Assembly (NCBI GenBank): GCA_036339375.1
Contig: JAYZBC010000034.1
Coordinates: 1 to 64,000, forward strand
DNA from: JAYZBC01 sp036339375
GTDB lineage: Bacteria > Pseudomonadota > Alphaproteobacteria > MPNO01 > UBA2964
Direction of reading: 5' to 3'
DNA length: 64,000 bases
Position numbers and translations under genes: made by a program. The notes beneath the pieces were generated by a model, which was not told the DNA's origin, did no database searches, and saw only the letters and a program-made list of their open reading frames with translations. Of the stretch, positions 23,135-32,675 are shown in pieces. Position 1 is the first letter of the stretch, and each line of letters begins with the position of its first letter.

Positions 23135-24331
23135 ATGAAACGCAAATTCAAGTTGGCCTATTTAGTCAGTCACCCTATACAGTACCAAGCCCCCCTTTTG
23201 AGAGAAATCTCAGAAGACCACGAAATTGATCTCACAGTATTTTTCTGTAGTAGCAGTTCTGTTCAAAGGCATTTTGACAAAGGTTTTGGACGTGACATCG
23301 AATGGGATGTCCCATTACTAGGAGGCTATAAACATAAATTTTTGTGGGCGTATCGGGATAAGGGAGATCCAGGAGTTTTTTATCCTTTAAATAAGGGATT
23401 ATCCAAAACACTAAAAGAGGAAAAATTTGACGCACTTTGGGTTCATGGACATATGAGATTTTATCACCTGTTATCAATGATTAAAGCAAGAATTAACGGG
23501 TTGATTGTTCTTAACCGAGATGAGGCTTGGAAATTTAGTGCTAAACGCCAACCTGTAAAAATTTTTGCAAAGCGACTTTTTTATGTACTGTTGCGCCGCG
23601 TTTGTCATGGATGGCTTGTCATCGGGTCAGCTAACCGTGATTATTATTTATGCAATGGTATGCAAAAAGATAAAATTTTTTTTGTACCATATTCAATAGA
23701 CAATAAATATTTTCGAGATAGAGCACTTGCAGCTATTCCCAAAAGGGCGAAATTAAGAGAAAAACTCTTTTTAGAACCAAATAGGCAGGTAATTTTATAT
23801 GCCGCAAAATTACTTAAGCGCAAACGCCCTAATGATTTAATTGAAGCATTCTCTCGTTTATTAAAAAACAAACAAATCAGGGCTCCCTATCTCGTTTTAG
23901 TTGGTGATGGCAACTACCGGAAAACGTTAGAGCGGCAAGTAAAACTGCTTGATATAGAAACATCTGTGCGTTTCGTCGGTTTTATAAATCAATCGGAGAT
24001 TCCAGGGTACTATGATCTGTGTGATGTATTTGTTTTACCATCGGTGCTTGAACCTTGGGGTTTAGTCATAAATGAAGTTATGACTGCAGGACGAGCAATC
24101 ATAGCGAGCGATCAGGTAGGATCTGCACAAGACCTTGTTAAACAAGGAGAGAATGGGTTCGTTTTTCCAGCTGGAGACCTCGTGGCTCTAACAAATTCCC
24201 TCGAACGCATTATCACAGACAAAAAACTTTCTCAAAGTATGGGAAAGCGGAGTTTGGAGATCATTGAAAATTGGGATTTCCGAAAAGACATAGAAGGTTT
24301 AAAAGCCTGCCTCCGACATTTTCTGGGTTAA
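23135..24331 (+). CDS. Glycosyltransferase family 4
   Basis: A 398-residue GT-B enzyme of family GT4. The N-domain begins with FKLAYLVSHPIQYQAPLLREI, a common start for this subfamily. The C-domain has the UDP/GDP-sugar motif IPGYYDLCDVFVLPSVLEPWGLVINEVMTAG (E-x7-E, about 295-325). No membrane segment is seen, so it probably works on the cytoplasmic face. It is downstream of the second asparagine synthase on the same strand. Donor and acceptor cannot be told from sequence. Confidence 0.9.
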   Translation: MKRKFKLAYLVSHPIQYQAPLLREISEDHEIDLTVFFCSSSSVQRHFDKGFGRDIEWDVPLLGGYKHKFLWAYRDKGDPGVFYPLNKGLSKTLKEEKFDALWVHGHMRFYHLLSMIKARINGLIVLNRDEAWKFSAKRQPVKIFAKRLFYVLLRRVCHGWLVIGSANRDYYLCNGMQKDKIFFVPYSIDNKYFRDRALAAIPKRAKLREKLFLEPNRQVILYAAKLLKRKRPNDLIEAFSRLLKNKQIRAPYLVLVGDGNYRKTLERQVKLLDIETSVRFVGFINQSEIPGYYDLCDVFVLPSVLEPWGLVINEVMTAGRAIIASDQVGSAQDLVKQGENGFVFPAGDLVALTNSLERIITDKKLSQSMGKRSLEIIENWDFRKDIEGLKACLRHFLG

Positions 24332-24357
24332 TTGGTTTTATGACAAATTAAAAAATA

Positions 24358-24939
24358 TTAGGTTAAATTGGTTCTCTCACGAGGCGCACGTTTAGCAAGA
24401 ATACGTTGTAGTGTCCGTCGGTGCATATTCAATCGTCGAGCGGTCTCAGAAACATTCCTATTACATTGTTCATAAACACGTTGAATGTGTTCCCACCGGA
24501 CCCTGTCTACTGACATGGGGTTTTGGGGAGGGGGGGGTAAGTTTTTACCTTGGGCCAAAAGAGCTGCCTCGACCTGATCGGCATCAGCCGGTTTTGCAAG
24601 ATAATCCACAGCTCCTGCTTTAACAGCAGCAACTGCGGTTGCAATGTTTCCGTAGCCGGTAAGTATAACAATTTGGGAATTAGGCTTGATTTCACGTAAT
24701 AGAGGAACAATATCAAGCCCACTCCCATCCTCTAGTCTCAAATCAAGGACAGCAAAAGTGGGGGGTGTTTCATTAATTACAGCAATTGCTTCCGCTGTAG
24801 TTTCTGCCGTAGTAACGTTGAACCCTCGACGTTCCATAGCTTTTCCCAACCGCTCTCTAAATGGTTTATCATCATCCAGAATTAGTAATAAACGGTCTGA
24901 ATTAACATCAAAATTTTTTGAACCTTTTTTTTCTAACAT
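24358..24939 (-). CDS. regA: Redox response regulator RegA/ActR/PrrA
   Basis: A 193-residue two-component regulator. The receiver has the acidic DDD near residue 22-24, phospho-acceptor Asp66 in VLDLRLEDGSG, Thr/Lys in LTGYG and YLAKPAD. The linker PPPPQNP is followed by a Fis-type helix-turn-helix (NVSETARRLNMHRRTLQRIL, about 160-179), near-identical to known RegA proteins. It activates or represses genes for respiration, carbon and nitrogen fixation in response to redox state. It lies 12 bases downstream of regB, in one operon. A G8 run on the plus strand (about 24530-24537) encodes the proline linker. Confidence 0.93.
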   Translation of the reverse strand: MLEKKGSKNFDVNSDRLLLILDDDKPFRERLGKAMERRGFNVTTAETTAEAIAVINETPPTFAVLDLRLEDGSGLDIVPLLREIKPNSQIVILTGYGNIATAVAAVKAGAVDYLAKPADADQVEAALLAQGKNLPPPPQNPMSVDRVRWEHIQRVYEQCNRNVSETARRLNMHRRTLQRILAKRAPRERTNLT

Positions 24940-24951
24940 TTCTAAAGTTTG

Positions 24952-26241
24952 CTAATTCGTTTTGCCCTGCTGCTCTAATATGGTCCTGTCCCAAAGAACT
25001 TCAACCTCTGCACCCCTACTAGGCAAATTTTTAAAGGATAGACGGGCACCCGTTCTACCCAAAAGAGTTTGAGCTATAAAAATACCCAGACCCATATGAT
25101 CTCCCTGATTCAAACGTTGTGATAAATATGGTTCACCAATCCTGTCTAAAACAACTGATGGAAAACCAGGGCCATCATCAGCTATCACCACACGTATTTG
25201 ATTAGCTGACCAATGTGTGGAAATTTTTACAACATTGTTTGCAAACTGCACAGCGTTCTGAGCTAACGCGCCTATGCCATGGGTAATTTCTGGAACAGAA
25301 AGAATTTTTGGCTCAAAAATATTAATATTTTCAGTAAATGGGCCAGCTTTGAATTCTACTGAAGGGTGGTCTGTCCCATGCCTCTGAGCGGTTTCTTCCA
25401 CCAAAACGCTTATTGGTATTGTAGAGAACTGTGTAACATCTTCCTCAGGGTTTTTAGCCAACTTTGTTAATATGTCACGACACCTATCGATTTCTGATAA
25501 TAGTAAAGAGATATCTTCAGCGATTGGACTATTTGGAGGCAAATCTGTCGCTATTTCTCGGCCAGTAACTGCTATCGTCCCTAACGGGCTACCAAGTTCA
25601 TGTGCCGCCGCAGCGGCAATCCCTCCCATAACCGAAAGTTGTTGTTCCCTAGCAAGAGCTTGTTGGGTAGCAAAAAGTGCCTCTAATAGTTCGCGTGCAG
25701 CTTGCGCAACACGCCATGTATAAGTGGCAAAAAACAATATGCCTATAGCTAAAGCTGTCCAAACACCTAAAAGATAAATCGGAGGAATTTGTGGAAAAAT
25801 ACCTTTCCACGGCAGTGGCAAATGCCAGATAGCGAGAATTGTAATTGATCCAAGGGCCATGACACATAAAACAGCCGTGCTTTTAAGAGACAGCACAGTA
25901 GCCGACACTGCGACAGGGGCCAGTAATAAAAAAGCGAAAGGGTTTTCTAATCCACCTGTTAGAGAAAGCAGAACTGCAAGCTGGACAATATCAAAGGCAA
26001 GATACCCAGCTATACTTAGTTCAGATATCCTCCTTGGAAAATTACCCCACTGTGCCATCAAATTTACAACAGCCGACGCTGCTACTGCTGTCATCGCCTC
26101 TATTATGGGCAAAGTAAAGTCGAGTACAAAGTGCACCAGCAACAAGGCAACAGCCTGTCCTATGATTGCTGTCCAACGAATGAGTACTAACGTCCGCAAT
26201 TGTACACGACTTGCTTCATGGAATGGCGGTACAATAGGCAT
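24952..26241 (-). CDS. regB: Redox sensor histidine kinase RegB/ActS/PrrB
   Basis: A 429-residue membrane histidine kinase. Six hydrophobic segments occupy residues about 18-175. GGLENPF (96-102) matches the GGxxNPF ubiquinone-sensing motif. The H-box is AAAAHELGSPLGT with His214. Cys254 in IDRCRDIL is at the place of the redox-active Cys of Rhodobacter RegB. The ATPase domain carries ALAQNAVQFA (N-box), VIADDGPGFP and GLGIFIAQTLL. Phosphate would pass to RegA encoded next. A SenC/SCO gene, usually found between regB and regA in Rhodobacter, is instead about 2 kb away at 28109. Confidence 0.93.
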   Translation of the reverse strand: MPIVPPFHEASRVQLRTLVLIRWTAIIGQAVALLLVHFVLDFTLPIIEAMTAVAASAVVNLMAQWGNFPRRISELSIAGYLAFDIVQLAVLLSLTGGLENPFAFLLLAPVAVSATVLSLKSTAVLCVMALGSITILAIWHLPLPWKGIFPQIPPIYLLGVWTALAIGILFFATYTWRVAQAARELLEALFATQQALAREQQLSVMGGIAAAAAHELGSPLGTIAVTGREIATDLPPNSPIAEDISLLLSEIDRCRDILTKLAKNPEEDVTQFSTIPISVLVEETAQRHGTDHPSVEFKAGPFTENINIFEPKILSVPEITHGIGALAQNAVQFANNVVKISTHWSANQIRVVIADDGPGFPSVVLDRIGEPYLSQRLNQGDHMGLGIFIAQTLLGRTGARLSFKNLPSRGAEVEVLWDRTILEQQGKTN

Positions 26242-26355
26242 GTTTAATCCTTTATTCTTAGCTTAATTTATTAACTAAACTCCAAATTTTCCTCTTTGCA
26301 TATTAGATAAAAGGAGGATTAATCTCTTTTCAATCAAAAATGACTGAGTTTTAAC

Positions 26356-27117
26356 ATGGATACACTAGCAATTCGGGTCGAAGGGCTAACCAAGAAATTC
26401 GATGATGTCGTCGCCGTTAAAGACATTTCATTCAAAATCAAGACTGGCACCATAGCAGCGATTTTGGGTGGCAATGGTGCAGGAAAAACTACGACATTAT
26501 CGATGCTTTTAGGTCTCCTTTTACCAACTAACGGAAAAATAGAAGTTTTGGGACAAAATATGCTTAAATTTCGTTATCGTGCTCTAAGTCGCATGAATTT
26601 TAGTTCCCCTTACGTTGATTTGCCTAAACGCCTAACAGTCAGAGAAAATTTGATGGTTTTCTCCGTCCTCTACAGGGTAAAAAACCCTAAAAAAAGAATT
26701 GAAAAGTTGGCTTATACTCTAGGCCTCGAAAACTTTTTAAACCAACCGGTAGGCCAACTCTCATCTGGGCAGCGTACACGTGTAGCGTTGGCCAAGGCAC
26801 TGGTCAATAAACCATCACTGTTATTGTTAGACGAGCCCACCGGGTCTCTAGATCCAGATACAGCTGATTGGGTGAGAGTTTTTTTAGAAAATTATGCAAA
26901 AACAACCAAGGCTACTATTCTACTAACTTCCCACAATATGGGTGAAGTAGAAAGACTTTGTTCGAAAGTTTTAATGATGAAAAATGGCGGAATAGTAGAC
27001 GAAGGAAACCCCAACCATCTTATAAAGAAATATGGACGCAACACCTTAGAACAGGTGTTTTTGGATATTGCTCGTAGTGCAAATAAAAAATTGCAAGAAA
27101 ATGTTGAATATGAATAA
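26356..27117 (+). CDS. ABC transporter ATP-binding protein
   Basis: A 253-residue ABC ATPase. Walker A is GGNGAGKTTT (about 39-48), the Q-loop region is poorly conserved (MNFSSPYVDL), the signature is LSSGQRTRVALAKAL (about 135-149), Walker B is LLLLDEPTGSLDP and the switch His is in LTSHNM. It belongs to the drug/polysaccharide ABC-2 exporter type. Its stop overlaps the start of the permease gene (27110), so the two are coupled and likely form one exporter. The gene is divergent from regB with a 114-base spacer. The substrate is unknown. Confidence 0.92.
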   Translation: MDTLAIRVEGLTKKFDDVVAVKDISFKIKTGTIAAILGGNGAGKTTTLSMLLGLLLPTNGKIEVLGQNMLKFRYRALSRMNFSSPYVDLPKRLTVRENLMVFSVLYRVKNPKKRIEKLAYTLGLENFLNQPVGQLSSGQRTRVALAKALVNKPSLLLLDEPTGSLDPDTADWVRVFLENYAKTTKATILLTSHNMGEVERLCSKVLMMKNGGIVDEGNPNHLIKKYGRNTLEQVFLDIARSANKKLQENVEYE

Positions 27118-27943
27118 ATTCCAAAATTTAATGTTATACGTTCAAAATACCTTTTCGTTCCAACGGGTTGCCGCAATGGGACTGCGGTACCTTTATCTAT
27201 TGAGGAGTTCTTGGACGCGGATTGTTGAATTGGCGTATTGGCCAATCATGCAAATGATCCTCTGGGGGTTCATGACTAAGTTCTTGTTGACTTCTGAAAT
27301 GCCGGTAATTCGTGCCGCGGGTATGCTAATTGCGGCAGTTCTCCTATGGGATGTGATGTTCCGAAGCAATATTGGTGTTGCGGTTTCTTTTCTTGAGGAA
27401 ATGTGGTCACGCAATTTGGCACAATTATTTGCTAGCCCACTGAGGCCGTATGAATTAGCCCTTTCACTACTTTTTATAAGCCTTATCAGAACGATTATTG
27501 GGGTTATACCAGCAGCACTACTTGCAATACCACTTTACAGTTATTCCATATTCGAAATGGGACTCCCACTCATTGCTTTTTTTCTAAACCTTATGTTATT
27601 CGGGGGAGCCATTGGGCTTGCGGTTTCGGGACTTGTATTAAGGTTTGGTTTAGGTGCTGAGAGCCTTGCTTGGGTAGGAATTTTTATATTTGCTCCTTTT
27701 AGTGGCATCTATTACCCCATATCTATCCTTCCCGAATGGTTACAACCGATCGCTTGGGCTCTACCCTCAGCTCATGTTTTTGAGGGGATGCGAAGTATTC
27801 TGATTCATAAGGTATTCGATATCGATTTGTTCTTGAATGCGGTAAGTTTAAATATTGTCTATTTGGCTGGGGGTATGAGCATATTCTTATACGTTATTAA
27901 GATAGCCAGAATTAAAGGACTTCTTATGCAAGTAGGAGAATGA
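27110..27943 (+). CDS. ABC-2 type transporter permease
   Basis: A 277-residue membrane protein with about six hydrophobic segments. WTRIVELAYWPIMQMILWGFM, SFLEEMWSRNLAQLFASPLRPYEL and FSGIYYPISILPEWLQPIAWALPSAHVFEGMR are the ABC-2 permease hallmarks, the last being close to the NodJ/DrrB-type motif. The start is placed at ATG 27110 inside ATGAATAA overlapping the ATPase stop; ATG 27101 is an alternative. It probably dimerises and pairs with the upstream ATPase to export a lipid, saccharide or drug. Confidence 0.88.
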   Translation: MNKFQNLMLYVQNTFSFQRVAAMGLRYLYLLRSSWTRIVELAYWPIMQMILWGFMTKFLLTSEMPVIRAAGMLIAAVLLWDVMFRSNIGVAVSFLEEMWSRNLAQLFASPLRPYELALSLLFISLIRTIIGVIPAALLAIPLYSYSIFEMGLPLIAFFLNLMLFGGAIGLAVSGLVLRFGLGAESLAWVGIFIFAPFSGIYYPISILPEWLQPIAWALPSAHVFEGMRSILIHKVFDIDLFLNAVSLNIVYLAGGMSIFLYVIKIARIKGLLMQVGE

Positions 27944-28108
27944 TTTAAAAAATGCACATTTCTAGGATAGTTGGATTTCATTTCGAAAACGATTTAGTGG
28001 ATAAAACCAATACAAAAATTGTTTTGACATTTTTACATCGCTCCAACAACTACCAGTTTACATTTCAGCCCGTATCGTTAAATATTCTATAGCATTCAAT
28101 AATATATA

Positions 28109-28720
28109 ATGAATTTAACTGCATTCCGTACCGCTTCTATTGCCGCAATTACAATTTTCGCGGTCGTTTTAATCGCATGGCAATTTGGTTTTTTTTCACC
28201 CGAGGGGTCCCCGGGACGAATAGGAATTGCAAAGGTGGGGGGGAATTTTAAACTTACTGACCATAATGGAATTGCACGAGACAGTAGGGAATTTCGGGGT
28301 CGCCTTATGCTAATATACTTTGGTTACACGTTTTGCCCAGACATATGTCCGACATCTTTACAAATCATGAATTTGGCACTTGAAAATTTGAAAGGTAAAG
28401 CAAAAAAAATACAACCAATTTTTATTAGTATAGATCCCACCCGGGATACACCCAAACTACTTAAAAAATACATAAAAAATTTTCATCCCAGTTTAATAGG
28501 CTTTACTGGCAGCGCAAAATCAATCAAAGATGTTGCAAAAAGATTTCGTGTTTATTTTGCCAAAACCTCGAAAATAGAACCAGAAACCGAAACAGCAGAT
28601 TATTTAATGGACCATTCTTCTATTCTTTTTCTGCTTGACAGGAAAGGACGATACTTAACGCACTTTAATCATCAATCACAACCGGAAGCTATTACAAAAG
28701 TCCTGCAAAAGTACTTGTAA
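28109..28720 (+). CDS. SCO1/SenC/PrrC-family copper chaperone
   Basis: A 203-residue thioredoxin-fold protein with one N-terminal membrane anchor (about residues 9-29) and a periplasmic domain. The copper ligands are Cys76 and Cys80 in FCPDICPTS and a His in MDHSSILFL near residue 169. FISIDPTRDTP is conserved in the family. It delivers copper to the CuA centre of cytochrome c oxidase and, in Rhodobacter, affects RegB signalling. It lies two transporter genes away from regBA, consistent with a scattered regB-senC-regA cluster. A YcgN-like gene follows at once. Confidence 0.92.
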   Translation: MNLTAFRTASIAAITIFAVVLIAWQFGFFSPEGSPGRIGIAKVGGNFKLTDHNGIARDSREFRGRLMLIYFGYTFCPDICPTSLQIMNLALENLKGKAKKIQPIFISIDPTRDTPKLLKKYIKNFHPSLIGFTGSAKSIKDVAKRFRVYFAKTSKIEPETETADYLMDHSSILFLLDRKGRYLTHFNHQSQPEAITKVLQKYL

Positions 28721-28728
28721 TCATTGTC

Positions 28729-29199
28729 ATGCCCAAAACACCCATTCGATCAAAGAAAATTAAAGAAACTCCCTTTTGGGAGCGTAAAACGCTCGATCAA
28801 ATGACTAAACAAGAATGGGAATCATTGTGTGACGGGTGTGCACGATGTTGTCTTATAAAACTTGAGGATGTTGATACCGGAAATGTGGATTATACTGATA
28901 TTGCATGCAAACTCCTTGATATTAACACATGCAAATGCAAAGGGTATCCCGACCGAAAAAAAATAGTGCCTGATTGCATCGTTCTGGACCCTCAAAATAT
29001 AAAAGATTTTAAATGGATGCCCTCAACATGTGCCTACCGTCTTTTAGCAGAAGGTAAAAGTTTGGAGTGGTGGCACCCCCTTCTTTCGGGTGATCCTAAA
29101 ACAGTCCACCAAGCCAAAATTTCAGTTAAAAATCGTGTTGTTAACGAAAAGCCAGATGATATTTTGGAAGACAGAATTGTTAGCTGGCCCAAGAAATAG
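28729..29199 (+). CDS. YcgN/UPF0260-family cysteine-cluster protein
   Basis: A 156-residue soluble protein with the UPF0260 pattern: TKQEWESLCDGCARCCLIKLED (about 25-46), DIACKLLDINTCKCKGY and CAYRLLAEGKSLEWWHPL. The CxxCxxCC arrangement and later cysteines probably bind an Fe-S cluster or zinc. The biochemical role of the family is not established. The gene is 8 bases downstream of the SCO gene and likely co-transcribed. Confidence 0.88.
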   Translation: MPKTPIRSKKIKETPFWERKTLDQMTKQEWESLCDGCARCCLIKLEDVDTGNVDYTDIACKLLDINTCKCKGYPDRKKIVPDCIVLDPQNIKDFKWMPSTCAYRLLAEGKSLEWWHPLLSGDPKTVHQAKISVKNRVVNEKPDDILEDRIVSWPKK

Positions 29200-29207
29200 G
29201 TTTTTTT

Positions 29208-30110
29208 TTAACGCCGCCAGGCGTTTACCATCGACAGACCAGAAAGAATTAAGGCTATAGCTAACCAAACAAAAAGACTATGTTCTTCACGAAATATCAA
29301 AATACCAAAAAACACACCGAAAATAACTGATAAAAAAAGGGCTTGGCTCATATAGGTAGGTCCTGCTAAACGTATTAATTCAAAAATGGCATAAAAATTT
29401 ATTCCAGCAAGAATAAAATGCGTCATCATCGCAATTTCGCCTTTTGAAAATGGGGGCACCAACATTGAAAAATCACCAAGGAGTAATGAAATAGGGAGAG
29501 CCATTAATGCTGCTGATATTAAAGTTCCTGCAGCTAATTGAAGAGAGTCAATATCGGCCGGTCTGTTTTCCTCCGATAAAAAAACATAACCCGCGCCATG
29601 CAACACGGGTGTTCCAAAGCCTATCAATACCCAAATAGCCAGAGAAGGGTCAGGTAGAGAGGCCTCAGGAATTACTATCATCAGTACTCCCGCAAAACCC
29701 AAAAGAATCCCCAAAAAACGCATTTTAAGAAACTTTTCAGTTTTCGTAACTAAAGAAATTAAATGGGTAACGATCGGTGTAAAAGCCATTATTACGGCCA
29801 TAATACCCACTGGTAATTTTCCTGTAACCGTGTATAGAATTATATTTGCTAATGTAAATCTTAGGAGAGCAGCTTTAAAATAATAAACGATGTGAGGCCG
29901 AGTTAAGGGAGGCAAAGTTCTTCTTATTAAGCCGATTAAAAGAACCACTAACCCAGCACCCAAACAAAACCAAAAGACGTAGGCCGTAGGGCTAATTCCA
30001 TTACTCACTGTAGTTTTTATAAGGACAAAGAAAAATCCCCATAGCCCTCCAATCATGAATAACAGAGAAATTGGTATAAATTTTGGTGAAAGAACCGGTA
30101 ACGTGGGCAT
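29208..30110 (-). CDS. DMT-superfamily (EamA) permease
   Basis: A 300-residue integral membrane protein with ten hydrophobic segments in two EamA repeats, the first near residues 14-140 and the second near 155-295. Motifs such as FMIGGLWGFFFVLIK at the N-terminus and ALFLSVIFGVFFGILIFREE (about 258-277) are family-typical. It is a drug/metabolite exporter or importer of unknown substrate. The gene converges on the YcgN-like gene with a short gap. Confidence 0.88.
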   Translation of the reverse strand: MPTLPVLSPKFIPISLLFMIGGLWGFFFVLIKTTVSNGISPTAYVFWFCLGAGLVVLLIGLIRRTLPPLTRPHIVYYFKAALLRFTLANIILYTVTGKLPVGIMAVIMAFTPIVTHLISLVTKTEKFLKMRFLGILLGFAGVLMIVIPEASLPDPSLAIWVLIGFGTPVLHGAGYVFLSEENRPADIDSLQLAAGTLISAALMALPISLLLGDFSMLVPPFSKGEIAMMTHFILAGINFYAIFELIRLAGPTYMSQALFLSVIFGVFFGILIFREEHSLFVWLAIALILSGLSMVNAWRR

Positions 30111-30205
30111 AAACTCACGTTATATATCAAGAAAATTTGCTGCGAAAGTATTACAGTAATTTCTCTTTTAAATTCAACCCATTATCATATTCTATGATAG
30201 ACACC

Positions 30206-31963
30206 TCAGGGATTTTTCAGTGCTTCTCGCATAAAACGAGCCCACAGCAAAGCGGGTAAACTTCCCCCTGACACTCCGTTCATAGGGGTGGAATCATCGT
30301 TACCCATCCAAACACCTGCCACTAAATTTTTTGAGAAACCTACAAACCAAGCATCACGAAAATCTTGACTTGTCCCCGTTTTTCCGGCTGCTGAGAAATT
30401 GATGTTAGCTTTACGCCCGGTACCAACTTGGACTGCACTCTTTAGCATTGATTGTATATCTGAAACCACGGACGGTTGTACTAATCGACTAAACTTAGAT
30501 CCGCTCCGCTTATACAATAAACGATTGAATTTATCTCTAATTTCAATAATTCCATAGGGCCACGAGGGAAATCCATCATTAGCAAAGACCGCATATGCTG
30601 ACGTTAAATCAATCAGTTTCACCTCAGATGAACCGAGCGATAAGGAAGGGTGGTATTTTAGTTTTGACGTAATTCCCAAACGCTGAGCTGCCGCAACAAC
30701 CTTGTTACGCCCAACCTTCTCAGCTATTTTAACTGCTGCAGTATTTACTGAAAGTGAAAAAGCCTGTCGTAGGGTGATTTTTCCTAAAAACCGCCCAGTG
30801 TAATTCTTAGGGTACCAACCGGAAATAGAAACAGGTTCGTCAACAATGGTGTCTTCTGGTTCCAGGCCAGCCTCGAGTGCTGCTAAGTAAACAAATATTT
30901 TAAATGCTGAACCGGTCTGTCGAACCGCCTGAGTAGCACGGTTAAATTTGCTAACCGTATAATCTTTTCCACCAACCATAGCCCGCACAGAACCTTCTGG
31001 AGAAAGAACAACCATGGCTGCTTGATCTACATCACGAGTCGTACCTTCTTTGAGTAAAACTTCTGCCACAAATCGTTCAGCTATTTTTTGAATTACTGGG
31101 GATAGTGTAGTTTTTATTACGATATCTTTATCAATTTGCCCGACAAATCCGACAATACGCTTTAAGAGCCAATCACCGAAAAATCTTGTGCCTGAGCCCT
31201 TCAAACGATTGGCCAAAATAATTGTTGTTCTTTTTGCAGTAGATGCTTCTTCAGACGACAGAAAACCACTTCTCACCATGTTTAATAAGACCAAATTTCC
31301 CCTGTCCAAAGCGACATCTTTACTTCGGTTTGGCGAATAACGCGAAGGGGCTTTCAACAACCCTGTAAGTATACTCGCCTCTCTAAGAGAAATTTTTTTA
31401 ATGGATTTTCCAAAATAATATTTCGCGGCTGCTCCAAAACCAAAGTTACCCGCCCCAAGATATACCCTATTAAGATATATTGTAAAAATTTGTTCCTTAG
31501 TAAATTTTGACTCTAGCCAGAAAGAAAGAATTAATTCCTGAATTTTGCGTCGAAAAGTCCTTTCGGATGATAAAAACAGATTTTTAGCAAGTTGCTGAGT
31601 GAGGGTGCTCCCGCCCTGACGCAACGCCCCGGCACGCAAATTGGCAAATGTAGCTCGAATAATTCCTATTCCATCCACACCAAAATGGTCAAAAAACCGG
31701 CGATCTTCTGTAGCTATGATTGCTTGAATTAGATGGGGAGGTACTTCATTAAATCTAACGGGTCCGGAATGGTGATCGCCATAGGTGACTAAAGGTATTC
31801 CCTTAGCGGATAAAAAAGTAATACTAGGGCGTTTGGTTGGGGTTTGAATTTCGTCTAGATTAGGCAAGTCCCAAGCATAATATGCAATGATTCCAGCTAA
31901 ACCTATGCTTGTCCATATGCAAACCACCAAAGTCCAGCGGCAAAAATTAATTAGTTGTACCAA
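30206..31963 (-). CDS. Class A penicillin-binding protein (PBP1-type, bifunctional)
   Basis: A 585-residue bifunctional peptidoglycan synthase with one N-terminal transmembrane helix. The glycosyltransferase domain has catalytic Glu in ATEDRRFFDHFGVD (about 87-100) and RQGGSTLTQQLAKNLFL. The transpeptidase domain has SAFK (SxxK), SVN (SxN) and KTGTSQDFRDAWF (KTGT). It is shorter than E. coli PBP1a because the interdomain OB insertion is lacking, as in many alphaproteobacterial PBP1-like proteins. It acts at the outer face of the inner membrane. Nothing in the neighbourhood is functionally linked. Confidence 0.93.
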   Translation of the reverse strand: MVQLINFCRWTLVVCIWTSIGLAGIIAYYAWDLPNLDEIQTPTKRPSITFLSAKGIPLVTYGDHHSGPVRFNEVPPHLIQAIIATEDRRFFDHFGVDGIGIIRATFANLRAGALRQGGSTLTQQLAKNLFLSSERTFRRKIQELILSFWLESKFTKEQIFTIYLNRVYLGAGNFGFGAAAKYYFGKSIKKISLREASILTGLLKAPSRYSPNRSKDVALDRGNLVLLNMVRSGFLSSEEASTAKRTTIILANRLKGSGTRFFGDWLLKRIVGFVGQIDKDIVIKTTLSPVIQKIAERFVAEVLLKEGTTRDVDQAAMVVLSPEGSVRAMVGGKDYTVSKFNRATQAVRQTGSAFKIFVYLAALEAGLEPEDTIVDEPVSISGWYPKNYTGRFLGKITLRQAFSLSVNTAAVKIAEKVGRNKVVAAAQRLGITSKLKYHPSLSLGSSEVKLIDLTSAYAVFANDGFPSWPYGIIEIRDKFNRLLYKRSGSKFSRLVQPSVVSDIQSMLKSAVQVGTGRKANINFSAAGKTGTSQDFRDAWFVGFSKNLVAGVWMGNDDSTPMNGVSGGSLPALLWARFMREALKNP

Positions 31964-32149
31964 AAAATCACCTCTTGGGATTTAAGAGATGGTAATCTCT
32001 TTTTTTGAATTTTTCTTTTTGGTTTTTTGACATCCTTATAATTTGAAGATTATTTCGATTCAGGGAAAGTATTTTAGTTAAAACGGTTTTCAGCTAAAAA
32101 TAATGGTTTGAGAATATACAAGGTAAAGATCAAAGGATAACCTAAAAAG

Positions 32150-32674
32150 ATGAACTGGATTTTACGTAAAAAAATAAAACAAAATAAGTTGCTGTACGAT
32201 CAATTTTCGGTGAGAAAAGCTAACCCAAAAGATGCCAAAAAGATTGTTAGCCTGGTTCAATCTCTGAGCTTAAATGAAAATGGGAAGCAATCCCTATTTA
32301 CAGAAGAAATTCTCCTTCGTGATGGGTTTGGAGAAAGATGCGCCTTCCAAATTTTAGTGGCGGAAACAAATGGAAACGTCGTCGGCTATGCACTTTATTA
32401 TTTTGGTTATGACACTATCCGTGCAAAACGTGGCATAATTCTTTCAGATCTATTTGTCGAAGAAGCGTGGCGAAGACAGGGAATTGGTAGGTGTTTGATG
32501 AAAGCAGCCGCAAAAGCGTGTAACAATACCGGTGGGACTTGGATGTTTTGGGCCGTTCTAAAAAGGAATAGGCGTGCAAGAAAATTTTACAAGACCATAG
32601 CGCCAGAACTCCCTAATGTTTTGCTTTGTGTTTCTACAGGGAAAAATTTTCAAAAATTAGCGAGTTTTTCTTAA
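32150..32674 (+). CDS. GNAT-family N-acetyltransferase
   Basis: A 174-residue acetyltransferase. FSVRKANPKDAKKIVSLV (about 21-38) is the first GNAT strand and helix, ILSDLFVEEAWRRQGIGRCLM (about 104-124) is the acetyl-CoA pyrophosphate-binding motif A (R-x-x-G-x-G/A), and RNRRARKFY is motif B. It resembles diamine or ribosomal-protein acetyltransferases of the compact type; the substrate is unknown. The gene ends two bases before gyrB, which converges on it. Confidence 0.88.
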   Translation: MNWILRKKIKQNKLLYDQFSVRKANPKDAKKIVSLVQSLSLNENGKQSLFTEEILLRDGFGERCAFQILVAETNGNVVGYALYYFGYDTIRAKRGIILSDLFVEEAWRRQGIGRCLMKAAAKACNNTGGTWMFWAVLKRNRRARKFYKTIAPELPNVLLCVSTGKNFQKLASFS

Positions 32675-32675
32675 T

